NCBI GenBank assembly: GCA_023436175.1
Contig: JAEZKE010000147.1
Span: forward strand, 1 to 44,114
Direction: 5' to 3'
DNA from: Methanobacteriota archaeon
GTDB lineage: Archaea > Methanobacteriota > Methanobacteria > Methanobacteriales > Methanobacteriaceae
Length of the DNA: 44,114 nt
The position numbers and the translations under genes were made by a program. How positions within the stretch are numbered: the stretch's first letter is position 1; every line of letters begins with the position of its first letter. The notes below the pieces were generated by a model, which worked only from the letters and a program-made list of their open reading frames with translations, ran no database searches and had not been told where the DNA came from. Below, in pieces: positions 1 through 8,810 of this stretch.

Positions 1-1
1 A

Positions 2-502
2 ATTGCACTTGCAATGGCCAAAGGATCCGGACTTACAAGAGCAGGAGTACTTGAAACAACATTCAAAGAAGAAACAGAAACTGATTTATTCGGTGAACAG
101 GCAGTACTCTGTGGAGGAGCAACTGAACTCATAAAAGCAGGTTTCCAAACACTTGTAGACGCTGGATACCAGCCAGAAATCGCATACTTTGAAACATGCC
201 ACGAATTAAAACTCATAGTTGACCTTATATACAAACAAGGTTTCGCTGGAATGTGGCATGATGTAAGTAACACCGCAGAATATGGTGGACTTACAAGAAG
301 AGATAGAGTCATAACCGATGAATCAAGAGCAGCAATGAAAGAAATTCTTAAAGAAATTCAAAATGGTAAATTTACCAAAGAATTTGCACTTGAAAACCAG
401 GCCAAAGCTCCTATGTTAGGTAGAATGAGGGCAATGGAAGACGACCTTCAAATTGAAAAAGTCGGTACCAAACTCAGGAAACTCTGCGGATTACAAAAAT
501 AA
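2..502 (+). CDS. ilvC: Ketol-acid reductoisomerase, C-terminal part (truncated by window edge)
   Basis: Second enzyme of valine/isoleucine synthesis: Mg- and NADPH-dependent isomeroreduction of acetolactate. Only the C-terminal knotted domain is present; the frame is open to the first base, so the ATG at 14 is internal. Metal and substrate residues of class I enzymes are visible: ETDLFGEQ supplies the Asp and Glu ligands, FETCHE the second Glu pair, and VSNTAEYG the substrate serine. The Rossmann domain lies upstream of the window. The branched-chain aminotransferase gene lies 5 kb downstream on the same strand but is not contiguous. Identification is very secure. Confidence 0.96.
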   Translation: MALAMAKGSGLTRAGVLETTFKEETETDLFGEQAVLCGGATELIKAGFQTLVDAGYQPEIAYFETCHELKLIVDLIYKQGFAGMWHDVSNTAEYGGLTRRDRVITDESRAAMKEILKEIQNGKFTKEFALENQAKAPMLGRMRAMEDDLQIEKVGTKLRKLCGLQK

Positions 503-572
503 TCCTCTTTTTTTGTTTTTTAAATTTTAAAGCTAAACTAAAAAATTATTTAATATTTACAAAGGTGAATCC

Positions 573-1565
573 ATGGTATTTGTTGGAATGGATCATGGGA
601 CTACAGGAGTCTCTTTTACAATTCTTAATGATAAAACCACTCATTTTAAAATCCTGCGGGAAGATTTATCTGCTGGAAAAGTCTCTGCATTAAAAGAACT
701 TTCAAAAAGAGTTGATTTAAGCTCAATCGACCTTATGGCAATAACCTATGCTATGGGAGATGCCCTAACAGCTGTAACTCCAATAGAAAAAGTGAAAAAT
801 AGAGGAATTAAATCAATGGAAGGAGCTGGGAAAGTAACAGGTGGAGGAACAGCAGTTTACGATGAAATCGAAAATTCTGGAATTCCAACAGTTGTAATAC
901 CTGGAATCCACAATAAAACTGCATGTCTTGATGACAGGTTTAAAGCCGCTTATTCTCATCATGCAAGCTCTGAAAAAGTCAGTATCTGTTATAACGCATT
1001 CATAAAAACTGGTTTTGAAAATATGATAGTTTCAGATATTAGTTCCAATACAGTAACAATGCTAATTGAAGATGGAATAATTAAAGGAGCTATGGACGCA
1101 TGTATTGGTGCTATGGGAACTGTTCACGGGCCACTTGACCTTGAAATGATAAGAGATATCGATGACAGTATTAGAACTGCCAATGAATGCTTCTCACGTG
1201 CAGGCGCCATAAAAATTGCCGATGTGCATGGAAAAGTAAGCCATGTAAAGGATAAAATCATTGAAAACTATTTAAAAGGCGATAAAAAAGCAAAACTTGC
1301 TATAGATACCATGATTATGACAATAGTAATGGAGATCTATGGATTGGCAGGAATAAAAAATAAAATTGACGGGATTATATTAACTGGATCTACCGGATCT
1401 ATGCAGGAACCAATTGATGTATTTGGTGCCCTTAAAAAAGAGATTGAAAATATTGCGCCGGTTGTTAGAATTGGAGAAAGATCAGGTTCCATTGGAAGCG
1501 CTCAGATCGCGAAAGCTGTTTTTGAGGACGAAAAGGATATTTTAGGTATTCCTGTGGTTAAGTAA
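573..1565 (+). CDS. Methanogenesis marker protein 12 (UPF0285)
   Basis: A 330-residue protein of the UPF0285 / methanogenesis marker 12 family, found in methanogens and of unassigned biochemical role. The N-terminus MDHGTTGVSF is the phosphate-binding loop of the sugar kinase/Hsp70/actin ATPase fold, and a second glycine-rich segment (LTGSTGSMQEP) near residue 270 fits the adenosine motif, so ATP binding is likely. A strong ribosome binding site (AAAGGTGA, 561-568) precedes the ATG. It follows ilvC by 70 bp, a neighbourhood I recall from Methanothermobacter. Assignment to the family is confident; function is not known. Confidence 0.88.
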   Translation: MVFVGMDHGTTGVSFTILNDKTTHFKILREDLSAGKVSALKELSKRVDLSSIDLMAITYAMGDALTAVTPIEKVKNRGIKSMEGAGKVTGGGTAVYDEIENSGIPTVVIPGIHNKTACLDDRFKAAYSHHASSEKVSICYNAFIKTGFENMIVSDISSNTVTMLIEDGIIKGAMDACIGAMGTVHGPLDLEMIRDIDDSIRTANECFSRAGAIKIADVHGKVSHVKDKIIENYLKGDKKAKLAIDTMIMTIVMEIYGLAGIKNKIDGIILTGSTGSMQEPIDVFGALKKEIENIAPVVRIGERSGSIGSAQIAKAVFEDEKDILGIPVVK

Positions 1566-1732
1566 TTTTATTTATAATCTTTATTTTTAATTTACTTCAT
1601 ATTTTCCCAATTTTTTTCCTTTATATTATCAAAACAAGGATTAATCCGTAAAGAATCCAAATACATGTTCTGTTTGTAACGTAGCTGTGGTAACTGTCAC
1701 GTTTTTATCATGATTTACCCATATAAATTACC
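1566..1732. other. Short intergenic spacer between convergent genes
   Basis: AT-rich spacer between two converging genes. It contains a small perfect palindrome GGATTAATCC and T-runs just after the upstream stop, compatible with transcription ending here. No ORF or RNA gene is seen. Confidence 0.4.
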
Positions 1733-2689
1733 TTAAATTTCTTTAACTTCCATTTTGTCCAGTTCTACATCCATTGTATCCCTGAAAATATTGAACAACA
1801 TGTCCTTTTTATTCCAGAAAATAATCACTATCAAGGCCAGAGCATACACCGCTAATATTGGAACATCCGTTACAGGATCAGGCGTTCCATAAGATGTTAG
1901 TATAGATGGAAGGCCGTCAAACCCACCATTTGATGTATTGACCACTACTGATACAAATATATTGTTTGCTATGTGTACTCCCATTGCGGTTTCCAGTCTA
2001 TTTTCTCCTAAAGTTATTATGCCCAATGTTATTCCAATGATAAATACCTGGAGTACAATATCTACACTTGTAATTGCATCAGTACCGTTCCAGAAGTGAA
2101 GTGCTGCAAAAACTATTGAAGTAACTAATAAAGGGATTACCGGCTTTTTTGTGAGTACCCCTACTGCCTGCATAAGATATCCTCTAAAAAACAATTCTTC
2201 AAATGATGCCTGGAGTGGAAATACTATTAAACTTAAAATCAAGAGGAAAATAAACGTATTGGGATTAAAAGTAACCGCAACACTACCTGGATCAATTATT
2301 AATTCAATTAATGATCCAATTGCCATAATAACAAACCATATTCCAGCGCCTTTTAATATTCGCTTCCAATCTACCCTACAAACCGTGTTAATTAATGATA
2401 TAAACTTTCGTTTATGGATAAATTCTGTGCATATATAAAGGAACAAAATTGAGATTATGGCAGATATGCCAGTTAATACAAGCTCAAATAAGGGATTTGA
2501 AGAGACTGAATCAACTAAATTAGGATTATCAGTTGCAATAGCTATTATCCCAAGAATTATAAATACTGGAATGAAAATTGCCACTGTCACTGCCATTGAT
2601 GCCGGCCATGTTAAAATAATTGTTAAAAGGTACCTCCACCAGCTGTTTTTACTTCCCAATGCATTGTCTAAAAATGTTATCCTGGACAT
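1733..2689 (-). CDS. CPBP family intramembrane metalloprotease
   Basis: Multi-pass membrane protein of 318 residues with the CPBP (CAAX protease / bacteriocin-processing, Abi) signature. Motif 1 is EELFFRG (Glu164, Glu165, Arg169), motif 2 is ALHFWNG (His198) and motif 3 is HIANN (His239, Asn243), the expected glutamates and histidines of the intramembrane glutamic-type protease. About eight hydrophobic segments are seen. The ATG is preceded by AAGGAGT on the minus strand. Substrate is unknown; no prenylation partner or peptide gene is adjacent. The family is clear, the biological role is not. Confidence 0.88.
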   Translation of the reverse strand: MSRITFLDNALGSKNSWWRYLLTIILTWPASMAVTVAIFIPVFIILGIIAIATDNPNLVDSVSSNPLFELVLTGISAIISILFLYICTEFIHKRKFISLINTVCRVDWKRILKGAGIWFVIMAIGSLIELIIDPGSVAVTFNPNTFIFLLILSLIVFPLQASFEELFFRGYLMQAVGVLTKKPVIPLLVTSIVFAALHFWNGTDAITSVDIVLQVFIIGITLGIITLGENRLETAMGVHIANNIFVSVVVNTSNGGFDGLPSILTSYGTPDPVTDVPILAVYALALIVIIFWNKKDMLFNIFRDTMDVELDKMEVKEI

Positions 2690-3082
2690 GTTGATTACTC
2701 CTTATTTAAGATGACAGTTTTCAATATTAAATTATTGTTAAAATTCTCAAACCTACAATATATTCTGCAACCATTAGTTAACCCAAAATTGAGTCCATAA
2801 CGTCTTTAAAAGCCTAATAAGGCTCAAAATATACATTTTAATAAATTACATATTCAAACTTAATAGTTCACTTAATAAATATTATAGTATATAATATTAA
2901 CTATTTTAACGTTGATTTAAGAGCTTTAATTGCTCCAAAATAGCAATGTTGCTCCATAAAAACAATTAATTTATATAATAAGATCCCCTGATGAGAAAAA
3001 TAAATATATTATAATTTAATAAGCTTAAACCGGATTAATGCACCTTTAATTAAAAAATTAAGGACAAATACCAATTTAAATT
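2690..3082. other. Intergenic region with no gene seen
   Basis: About 390 bp of AT-rich DNA upstream of the CPBP protease gene and downstream of the DUF2098 gene. It holds the protease promoter at its left end and one small hairpin (AGCCT at 2811-2815 pairing with AGGCT at 2820-2824). I see no ORF with coding character and no RNA gene. Confidence 0.4.
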
Positions 3083-3088
3083 AAAAAT

Positions 3089-3388
3089 TCAACCCCCGCC
3101 GTAACCTGGGCCGTCTGCATGATCAGAAATCACGGGTTGATTTGTAACGCCGAATTTTCCGGGCTTTAAGCTTTTTTTCTTTTTATTTTGCTTTATATAA
3201 GCTTCCTTATTTTCAATGACCTCAATATAATCAATTCTATAATAAAGACCGTTGGAATCAAGCTTAACCCATGCAGTATCCTCTTTAATTAAGATATCAG
3301 TTACCTTTCCAGTGGTATGCGTCCTTATGTACTTAACTTGCAGGCCACTGCAGATTTGTTTTCCATTTATATCTAAAACTTCCATCAA
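3089..3388 (-). CDS. DUF2098 family protein
   Basis: Small soluble protein of 98-99 residues resembling DUF2098, a methanogen-restricted family with an SH3-like beta-barrel appearance: a short beta-rich core (residues about 5-60, including GKVTDI, TAWVKLD and LYYRIDYIEV), then a lysine-rich linker and a glycine-rich tail ending GPGYGGG. The first codon is TTG at 3388 followed directly by ATG at 3385, and the ATG is the more likely start; no strong ribosome binding site decides between them. It lies 37 bp downstream of surE on the same strand and may be cotranscribed. Function unknown. Confidence 0.72.
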   Translation of the reverse strand: MMEVLDINGKQICSGLQVKYIRTHTTGKVTDILIKEDTAWVKLDSNGLYYRIDYIEVIENKEAYIKQNKKKKSLKPGKFGVTNQPVISDHADGPGYGGG

Positions 3389-3425
3389 ACCACGATAAAC
3401 TCAATATCCAAAAAATAAAAAAAAT

Positions 3426-4202
3426 TTATTCAAGCCAATCTTTCATTAAATGAAGATCAGATGTCGAATCAAGTGATACAGGAGTTATAGTAGGACACCT
3501 ATCATATCTAAGCACATGTACATCAGTACCTTCCTCATCTACCCCTACAGGATCTCCAGCAATCCAATAGTACGCTCTTCCCCTTGGATCAAGTCTTTTT
3601 TGAATATGAATGGAATACATCCTCTTTCCAAGCCTTGTTAATTTAATTTTATGACTTTCTGGGTGTGAGGGGATGTTTAAATTTAAAAGATCAATTCCTT
3701 CGGGAAGGCCTTTTTTAATGATCATCTTAGAAAGTCTTTTTATAACCTTTTGAGCAAATTCAAAATCAATGTCCACGTGACCATCATGAAATTTAATATC
3801 ATCTCTTGTAACCTGTATAGAAGCAGCGATAGCAGGTACTCCATGAGCAGCGGCTTCCATTGCTGCACCTATAGTGCCAGAGGTGGTAAGTTCTGCCATG
3901 CCTAAATTCTCGCCAATATTAATACCTGAAATAACTAAATCTGGTTTTTCATCCATTATTTCGTACATTCCAAGTATTAAAGCATCTGTTGGTGTTCCTG
4001 AAACTGAATAAGCCTCACTTCCATCCCTTAAATTAGATGAGCTAACTCTCATTGGTTCAAAAAGTGTGAGTGCATGCCCTATTCCACTTTGTTGTGTTGC
4101 TGGTGCAACGACGTAGATATCACCGAGTTCACGGACAGCATCTTTTGCTGCTACAATCCCGGATGAGTTAACGCCATCATCATTAGTTATCAAAATTCGC
4201 AT
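3426..4202 (-). CDS. surE: 5'/3'-nucleotidase SurE
   Basis: SurE phosphatase of 258 residues, the usual archaeal length, dephosphorylating nucleoside 5'- and 3'-monophosphates. The metal-site residues are all present: Asp8 and Asp9 in ITNDDG, Ser39 in QQSGIGH and Asn95 in SGINIGEN. The family's SGTPTDA segment follows at about residues 68-74. The gene is followed at 37 bp by a DUF2098 gene on the same strand. No strong Shine-Dalgarno is seen before the ATG. Identification is secure. Confidence 0.95.
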   Translation of the reverse strand: MRILITNDDGVNSSGIVAAKDAVRELGDIYVVAPATQQSGIGHALTLFEPMRVSSSNLRDGSEAYSVSGTPTDALILGMYEIMDEKPDLVISGINIGENLGMAELTTSGTIGAAMEAAAHGVPAIAASIQVTRDDIKFHDGHVDIDFEFAQKVIKRLSKMIIKKGLPEGIDLLNLNIPSHPESHKIKLTRLGKRMYSIHIQKRLDPRGRAYYWIAGDPVGVDEEGTDVHVLRYDRCPTITPVSLDSTSDLHLMKDWLE

Positions 4203-4386
4203 AATGCATATCTATATTTCCATATTCAAAAAGGTTACTGGAAGTTAATAAAAATAAATATTATTTAAATCATCAGTTAAAAGTAAATACAACATATTAA
4301 ATAATGAAAATACGGAAAGATAAATCATTTATAAAACATTGATACATCTAATATAATTGAATATCTCCAATTCAAGGGTGAGAAAG

Positions 4387-5160
4387 TTGGAAAAAAATAG
4401 ATTAGTCGATTTTGTAGCTAAAATCATGGAAAAATCTGGATTTAAAGTCCATAAATACTTTAAGACATCGAAACACCTTGTAGATATATACGGAATTTTA
4501 CCTACTGTTTTAGGAGATATTGGAGTAGTAGTAACATGTAAAAATTATGAAGAAAGGTGGAAAGTAGGTTTAGATGTGCTTAAAGAAATGGAAATGGTAG
4601 CAAAAACACTTCAAGCGTCCAAGGTAATAGTCATTACAACCTCAACTTTTTCAGATAATGCCCTGAGTTATGCAAATGGTAGAAATATCAATCTCATAGA
4701 TAAAGATGAATTAATGAACATAGCCAAATCATTTTCCAATAAAAGTGCAAAAACTTATGAAACCGATGATGTTGATCAAGAGAGTGACGATGAAGATTAT
4801 GATTTTCCCTCTGATTCTGCAGGCAGCTCATTTTTAAGTCGAAACAGAAAAGGTTCACTTGCTGGAAGAAAACGTAACGTGTCAAACAGTGACATGTCTA
4901 AAAACCTGCAAAAATGGGGTAAAACATTATTAAGCAATCCGATAGCACTTATCATAATTGTATTGGCAGTTTCAACACTTATAACTTATCTTATAACACC
5001 AAATAAAGCTCTTTTAGGAATTTTAAGAATTTTTGTTTCTGCTGTGCTGTCCTATGGAATAGTAATGGCTGTAGAAAGGAATTTAACTGTTACATTAATA
5101 AGAGGAAGTACAGTATTTTTCGTGACCCTGATTATATACATCGTATTAATCTTCTTGTAA
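4387..5160 (+). CDS. Membrane-anchored Mrr-like restriction endonuclease fold protein
   Basis: N-terminal domain (residues about 1-115) of the PD-(D/E)XK nuclease superfamily, Mrr_cat-like: helix VDFVAKIMEKSGF, then LVDIYG with the first acidic residue, then VVVTCKNY at the ExK/QxK position. Here Thr replaces the usual Glu/Gln two residues before the Lys, so catalysis is uncertain. A Ser/Asp/Glu-rich linker follows, then three hydrophobic helices at the C-terminus (starting IALIIIVLAV, LLGILRIFVS and TVFFVTLIIY). A TTG at 4357 is in frame, but GGTGA at 4377-4381 with a 5-base spacer points to the TTG at 4387, used here. The gene stands alone between surE and tRNA-Val. Confidence 0.7.
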   Translation: MEKNRLVDFVAKIMEKSGFKVHKYFKTSKHLVDIYGILPTVLGDIGVVVTCKNYEERWKVGLDVLKEMEMVAKTLQASKVIVITTSTFSDNALSYANGRNINLIDKDELMNIAKSFSNKSAKTYETDDVDQESDDEDYDFPSDSAGSSFLSRNRKGSLAGRKRNVSNSDMSKNLQKWGKTLLSNPIALIIIVLAVSTLITYLITPNKALLGILRIFVSAVLSYGIVMAVERNLTVTLIRGSTVFFVTLIIYIVLIFL

Positions 5161-5296
5161 AACTTTTTTTAACCATTTAAAGTCTTAATAATTAGCCTAA
5201 TTTTTTAATAAAATACTGGAACATTAATAAATTGTTGATACACCAAAAATTAAATTTTGCTAAATTAATGCTGTAAAAATAGTTAGTTTATTCTAA

Positions 5297-5369
<73 letters not shown>

Positions 5370-5400
5370 GTTAAGTATTTTTGAGTATTGTTCGGTAAGG

Positions 5401-5414
5401 TATATAAACTTTTT
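5401..5414 (-). promoter_or_regulatory. TATA box/BRE of the tRNA-Val gene
   Basis: On the minus strand the sequence AAAAAG-TTTATATA lies about 33-40 bp before the mature tRNA 5' end, a textbook archaeal BRE plus TATA box. A start near 5378-5382 would leave a short 5' leader for RNase P. Confidence 0.7.
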
Positions 5415-5648
5415 CCATAAAGAGTATCGAGATATAAACTCTGGAAAATGAAATTTAAGCTTTGTTCCTATATAAAGTTTTCCCAATTAATTTAAATTAT
5501 TTACTAAATTTTTACATCCTACATTTTATTATACAATATCAATAAATATTCCAGATATACAAAAATAAATTAAATTTACTATCCTGAACATGATTTAGGA
5601 GTAATAAATTGATTTTATAAATTAATCAAAGTTTAAAGAGGGATAACA
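5415..5648. other. Intergenic region before ilvE, nothing distinct seen
   Basis: AT-rich spacer between the divergently transcribed tRNA-Val and ilvE genes. It presumably holds the ilvE promoter; I see no ORF or strong repeat. Confidence 0.35.
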
Positions 5649-6572
5649 ATGGCTTTTGATGAAACTGGAAAAATATGGTTTAACGGTGAACTCGTTAACT
5701 GGAAAGACGCAAATATACATGTTCTATCTCACGTTGTCCACTATGGTTCAAGCGTATTTGAGGGCATAAGATGTTACAATACAAAAAAAGGCTCTGCTAT
5801 CTTGCGTTTGCGTGAACACGTTGAAAGATTGTTTAATTCTGGAAAGATCTACAGAATGGAAATACCATATACGGTAGATGAAGTATGTGACGCTATAATT
5901 GAGACAATAAAAGTCAACAATTTAAAAGATTGTTATATAAGGCCTATTGCGTTTAGAGGATACAAAGAACTAGGTGTTTATCCCTTAAACTGCCCTGTTG
6001 ATACTGTAATTGCGGCATGGGAATGGGGAAAATATCTCGGTGATGAAGCTATTGAAAATGGTGTTGATATAGGTGTCTCCACATGGAGGCGAATGGCGCC
6101 AAATACACTTCCTAATATGGCAAAGGCAGGGGCCAACTATATGAATTCTCAACTGGCAAAGATGGAATCTGTAATGAATGGTTTTGATGAGGCAATAATG
6201 TTAGATTACCATGGAACAGTTAGTGAAGGAAGTGGTGAAAATGTATTTTTAGTTAAAGATGGTGAACTTTATACTCCACACACTTCTGTATCTCTACTTT
6301 CTGGAATCACAAGGGATTCTATAATTAAATTAGCCGAAGACATGGGAATTAAAGTGAATGAAGAACCTATTCCAAGGGAAATGCTCTATCTTGCAGATGA
6401 AATTTTCTTAACAGGTACAGCCGCCGAAGTCACTCCAATCAAATCCGTTGACAGGATAAAAGTTGGAAGTGGAAAACGAGGCGAAATTACAGAAAAGTTA
6501 CAGACCAAATTCTTCAACATCGTTGAAGGAACCGATGACGATGCACACGGCTGGCTGACTTTTATAGAGTAA
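5649..6572 (+). CDS. ilvE: Branched-chain amino acid aminotransferase
   Basis: Class IV (D-amino acid fold) PLP aminotransferase of 307 residues, the last step of valine, leucine and isoleucine synthesis. The PLP lysine is Lys159 in NMAKAGANY, matching the numbering of the Escherichia coli enzyme. HYGSSVFEGIRCY near the N-terminus and VSEGSGENVF (PLP phosphate binding) are family signatures. GAGGG lies upstream of the ATG. A perfect 10-bp hairpin with a T-run follows the stop at 6607. ilvC lies at the window start. Confidence 0.96.
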   Translation: MAFDETGKIWFNGELVNWKDANIHVLSHVVHYGSSVFEGIRCYNTKKGSAILRLREHVERLFNSGKIYRMEIPYTVDEVCDAIIETIKVNNLKDCYIRPIAFRGYKELGVYPLNCPVDTVIAAWEWGKYLGDEAIENGVDIGVSTWRRMAPNTLPNMAKAGANYMNSQLAKMESVMNGFDEAIMLDYHGTVSEGSGENVFLVKDGELYTPHTSVSLLSGITRDSIIKLAEDMGIKVNEEPIPREMLYLADEIFLTGTAAEVTPIKSVDRIKVGSGKRGEITEKLQTKFFNIVEGTDDDAHGWLTFIE

Positions 6573-6606
6573 TCAGTTGAAATTGGTTGATTTAAATATA
6601 ATCTTC

Positions 6607-6645
6607 AGTATAAGTTATAACTTAGAACTTATACTGCTTTTTTTA
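6607..6645 (+). terminator. Hairpin plus T-run after ilvE
   Basis: AGTATAAGTT (6607-6616) pairs perfectly with AACTTATACT (6626-6635) around a 9-nt loop and is followed by a run of seven T's. Position 35 bp after the ilvE stop fits a transcription terminator, although the stem shares its motif with the AAGTTATAA repeats that follow. Confidence 0.55.
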
Positions 6646-6957
6646 AACACGCGAAAATTGAATATTTTTGATTTTAAGCTTTTTAACTGGTTTTTTAATT
6701 AAAAGTTATAAGATCTAAGTTATTTGTTATAAGTTATAACTTTAATAACTTCTTTTTATTATTTAGTCATGAGGGATAACATTATTTCATGATGAATTGA
6801 AATTATACTGAAATTCCAAATTTTAGTCTATAAAATATAATAGAAATAGATGAGTTAAAACTTATAAGTTCTAAGTTATAAGGATAATATGTTAAAAGTT
6901 GGTTAGTAAGAAGTTATAAGTTCCAAGTTAAAACTTAAAAATGATAACTTATAATGG
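6607..6957. repeat. Cluster of AAGTTATAAG / AAGTTATAACTT elements
   Basis: Between the convergent ilvE and lipoprotein genes, about ten copies of AAGTTATAAG or its complement occur in 350 bp. Two are the perfect 12-bp palindrome AAGTTATAACTT (6612-6623 and 6731-6742). Others lie at 6703-6712, 6726-6733, 6860-6882, 6911-6935 and 6943-6952. The region has no ORF. Because both flanking genes end here, ordinary promoter operators are not expected. Confidence 0.6.
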
Positions 6958-7001
6958 TATTTTTTAAATTAAATTCCAAATTTAAAACTATAATCAATAA
7001 A

Positions 7002-7514
7002 TTAATAGATTTTAAGAGTGTCCATTATTTGATTAAACATTTTTTGATCGTTATTAGAGGATTGAAAGACTGCTAAATAACCAGTGCCATTTTTAATGAA
7101 TAAAATGCCTGAAAAATAATTCTCTGAAGCTTTTACAGTTATTTCATATCCATTAACGCCTCCTGCAACTACAGGCCCTTCCGATACATATTCTGTACCA
7201 TTATTTTTGAGCGTAGAATTATAATTTACCACTAAGTCATTTAGTGTGACATATTTCTGGTTTTTCACATTATTAAGCCGGGCAATACCAAATACATAGT
7301 TAGATCCATCACCTACTACTGCTAATAATTCACCTTTATCATCCAAAACACTTTGATAAGCAGTTTTATCTAATTCACTCCAGTCTCCAGGATAAAGAAA
7401 TGATAAATCATTTGCAGAATAAGTTTTGTTTGAGGGTTGAGTTTGGTTAGTTGTACAACCAGATGTGGTAACTATCAAAGCTAAAATAGTCAATGTTAAA
7501 ATCCATTTCTTCAT
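7002..7514 (-). CDS. Small secreted lipoprotein, PsbP-like
   Basis: Protein of 170 residues with a lysine-start signal peptide, a hydrophobic core (ILTLTILALIV) and a lipobox TTSGC giving Cys20, so it is probably lipid-anchored outside the membrane. After a Thr/Asn/Gln-rich linker, residues about 35-168 resemble PsbP-like domains common in Methanobacterium lipoproteins (NDLSFLYPGDWSEL, a long middle strand region, and a C-terminal helix FNQIMDTLKIY). No enzymatic motif is visible. It stands alone, divergent from uppP. Export is clear; function unknown. Confidence 0.68.
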   Translation of the reverse strand: MKKWILTLTILALIVTTSGCTTNQTQPSNKTYSANDLSFLYPGDWSELDKTAYQSVLDDKGELLAVVGDGSNYVFGIARLNNVKNQKYVTLNDLVVNYNSTLKNNGTEYVSEGPVVAGGVNGYEITVKASENYFSGILFIKNGTGYLAVFQSSNNDQKMFNQIMDTLKIY

Positions 7515-7716
7515 TAAATCACTGCTTGATTCATTTATTTTAAATATAAAACGGTGCTAACAGTTAAAATTATGCCCCAATAAAGATTTTATATTTATTT
7601 TTATGAGGATAATGTATATTAAGTCATTATTATAAAGTTACACGAGTTAAAATGCAGTTTAAATTAATAATAATTTTAACTGAATTTATATGTAAATTTA
7701 ATATTTTGGTGATAAA

Positions 7717-8556
7717 ATGGATATAATTCAAGCATTAATTCTAGGAATTGTTCAGGGATTAACAGAATTCCTACCTGTAAGCAGCTCAGCTCACCTGGTA
7801 TTTGTGCCTTACATCATTGGAACCAGTTCAAGTTTAGCCTATGATACACTTTTACATATTGGAACACTGATAGCTGTGGTGGCTTATTTCTGGAATGATA
7901 TAGTAAACATGTTCAAGTCATTTTTCTCTAGCTTGTTAGATATACCCCGAGGTCAGTTCCGCAAGGGTCTGCAAGAAGATCAATTCAAAAAACTAGCATG
8001 GTTTGTAATAATTGGTACTATACCTGCAGGATTAGCTGGAATTCTCTTTAAATCAAGCTTCGAAAGCTTATTCAACAGTGTAACTATTGTAGGAGTATTT
8101 TTAATTATAACTGGATTCTTACTCTGGGGATCAGAGATGATATCCCGAAAAATCAACAATAAAACAAGCTTAAAAGAAATGAGTCTTAAAAACTCTATAA
8201 TAATTGGTATTGCTCAGGCATTTGCTATAGCCCCAGGAATATCCCGTTCTGGAGCTACAATTTCCACAGGACTATTTTTAGGGGTTGAAAGAGAATTAGC
8301 AGCACGTTATAGTTTCTTACTATCCATACCTGCGATATTAGGAGCAGCACTCGTGCAAGCTAAAGATATTGGTTCTTTAATGGATATTGGCAGTGTAGCT
8401 GCCATAGCTGGTTTTATAGCTGCAATTATAAGCGGTTACCTGGCAGTAAAATTTATGTTAAAATTAATAAAGGAAAGGAATTTACTTCCATTTGCTTACT
8501 ACTGCTGGATAATAGGTCCTCTAGCAATAATTTTAGGCTATATCTACCATTTATAG
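7717..8556 (+). CDS. uppP: Undecaprenyl-diphosphatase family (UppP/BacA)
   Basis: Integral membrane polyprenyl-diphosphate phosphatase of 279 residues. Both signature regions are intact: QGLTEFLPVSSSAH (residues 13-26, with Glu17) and PGISRSGATIS (about residues 176-186, with the catalytic-site arginine). In Methanobacteriales it probably recycles the C55 carrier used for pseudomurein or glycan synthesis; that substrate is inferred. The gene is monocistronic in appearance. Confidence 0.93.
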   Translation: MDIIQALILGIVQGLTEFLPVSSSAHLVFVPYIIGTSSSLAYDTLLHIGTLIAVVAYFWNDIVNMFKSFFSSLLDIPRGQFRKGLQEDQFKKLAWFVIIGTIPAGLAGILFKSSFESLFNSVTIVGVFLIITGFLLWGSEMISRKINNKTSLKEMSLKNSIIIGIAQAFAIAPGISRSGATISTGLFLGVERELAARYSFLLSIPAILGAALVQAKDIGSLMDIGSVAAIAGFIAAIISGYLAVKFMLKLIKERNLLPFAYYCWIIGPLAIILGYIYHL

Positions 8557-8588
8557 AAACTACTTTCTTTTTTTTCTAATTTTTTAAA

Positions 8589-8801
8589 TTAATCCCTTGA
8601 AATCTTGTCTTCATCAAAAATAAACAGTTCATCGATTGTAGTATTTAAAACCAATGCGATATCATGAGCTAATTTAAGTGAAGGATTATATTTGCCCTTT
8701 TCAAGGAATACAATGGTTTCTCTCCTGACACCAACTTTTTCAGCGAGTTCTGCCTGTGTTAAATTGTATTTAGCTCTGAATTCTTTTATTCTTGTTTTCA
8801 T
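8589..8801 (-). CDS. XRE-family HTH transcriptional regulator
   Basis: Compact regulator of about 70 residues made almost entirely of a Cro/C1-type helix-turn-helix (KEFRAKYNLTQAELAEKVGV, then RRETIVFLEKGKYNPSLKLA). An in-frame GTG at 8810 begins immediately after the stop codon of the preceding DUF2178 gene, but the ATG at 8801 gives the typical MKTRIKEFR start and is used here. It is cotranscribed with the DUF2178 membrane protein. The nested palindrome upstream of that gene is its probable operator (inference). Confidence 0.88.
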   Translation of the reverse strand: MKTRIKEFRAKYNLTQAELAEKVGVRRETIVFLEKGKYNPSLKLAHDIALVLNTTIDELFIFDEDKISRD

Positions 8802-8810
8802 ATATCCCAC

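Noticed and set aside
2151..2714. Plus-strand frames across the CPBP protease gene
   Set aside because: They are antisense to a gene with intact catalytic motifs and have no coding character of their own.
6811..6829. Resemblance of ATTCCAAATTTTAGTCT to the palindromes at 40.1 kb
   Set aside because: Half of the symmetry is missing and the motif is A/T-dominated; a single weak match is not persuasive.
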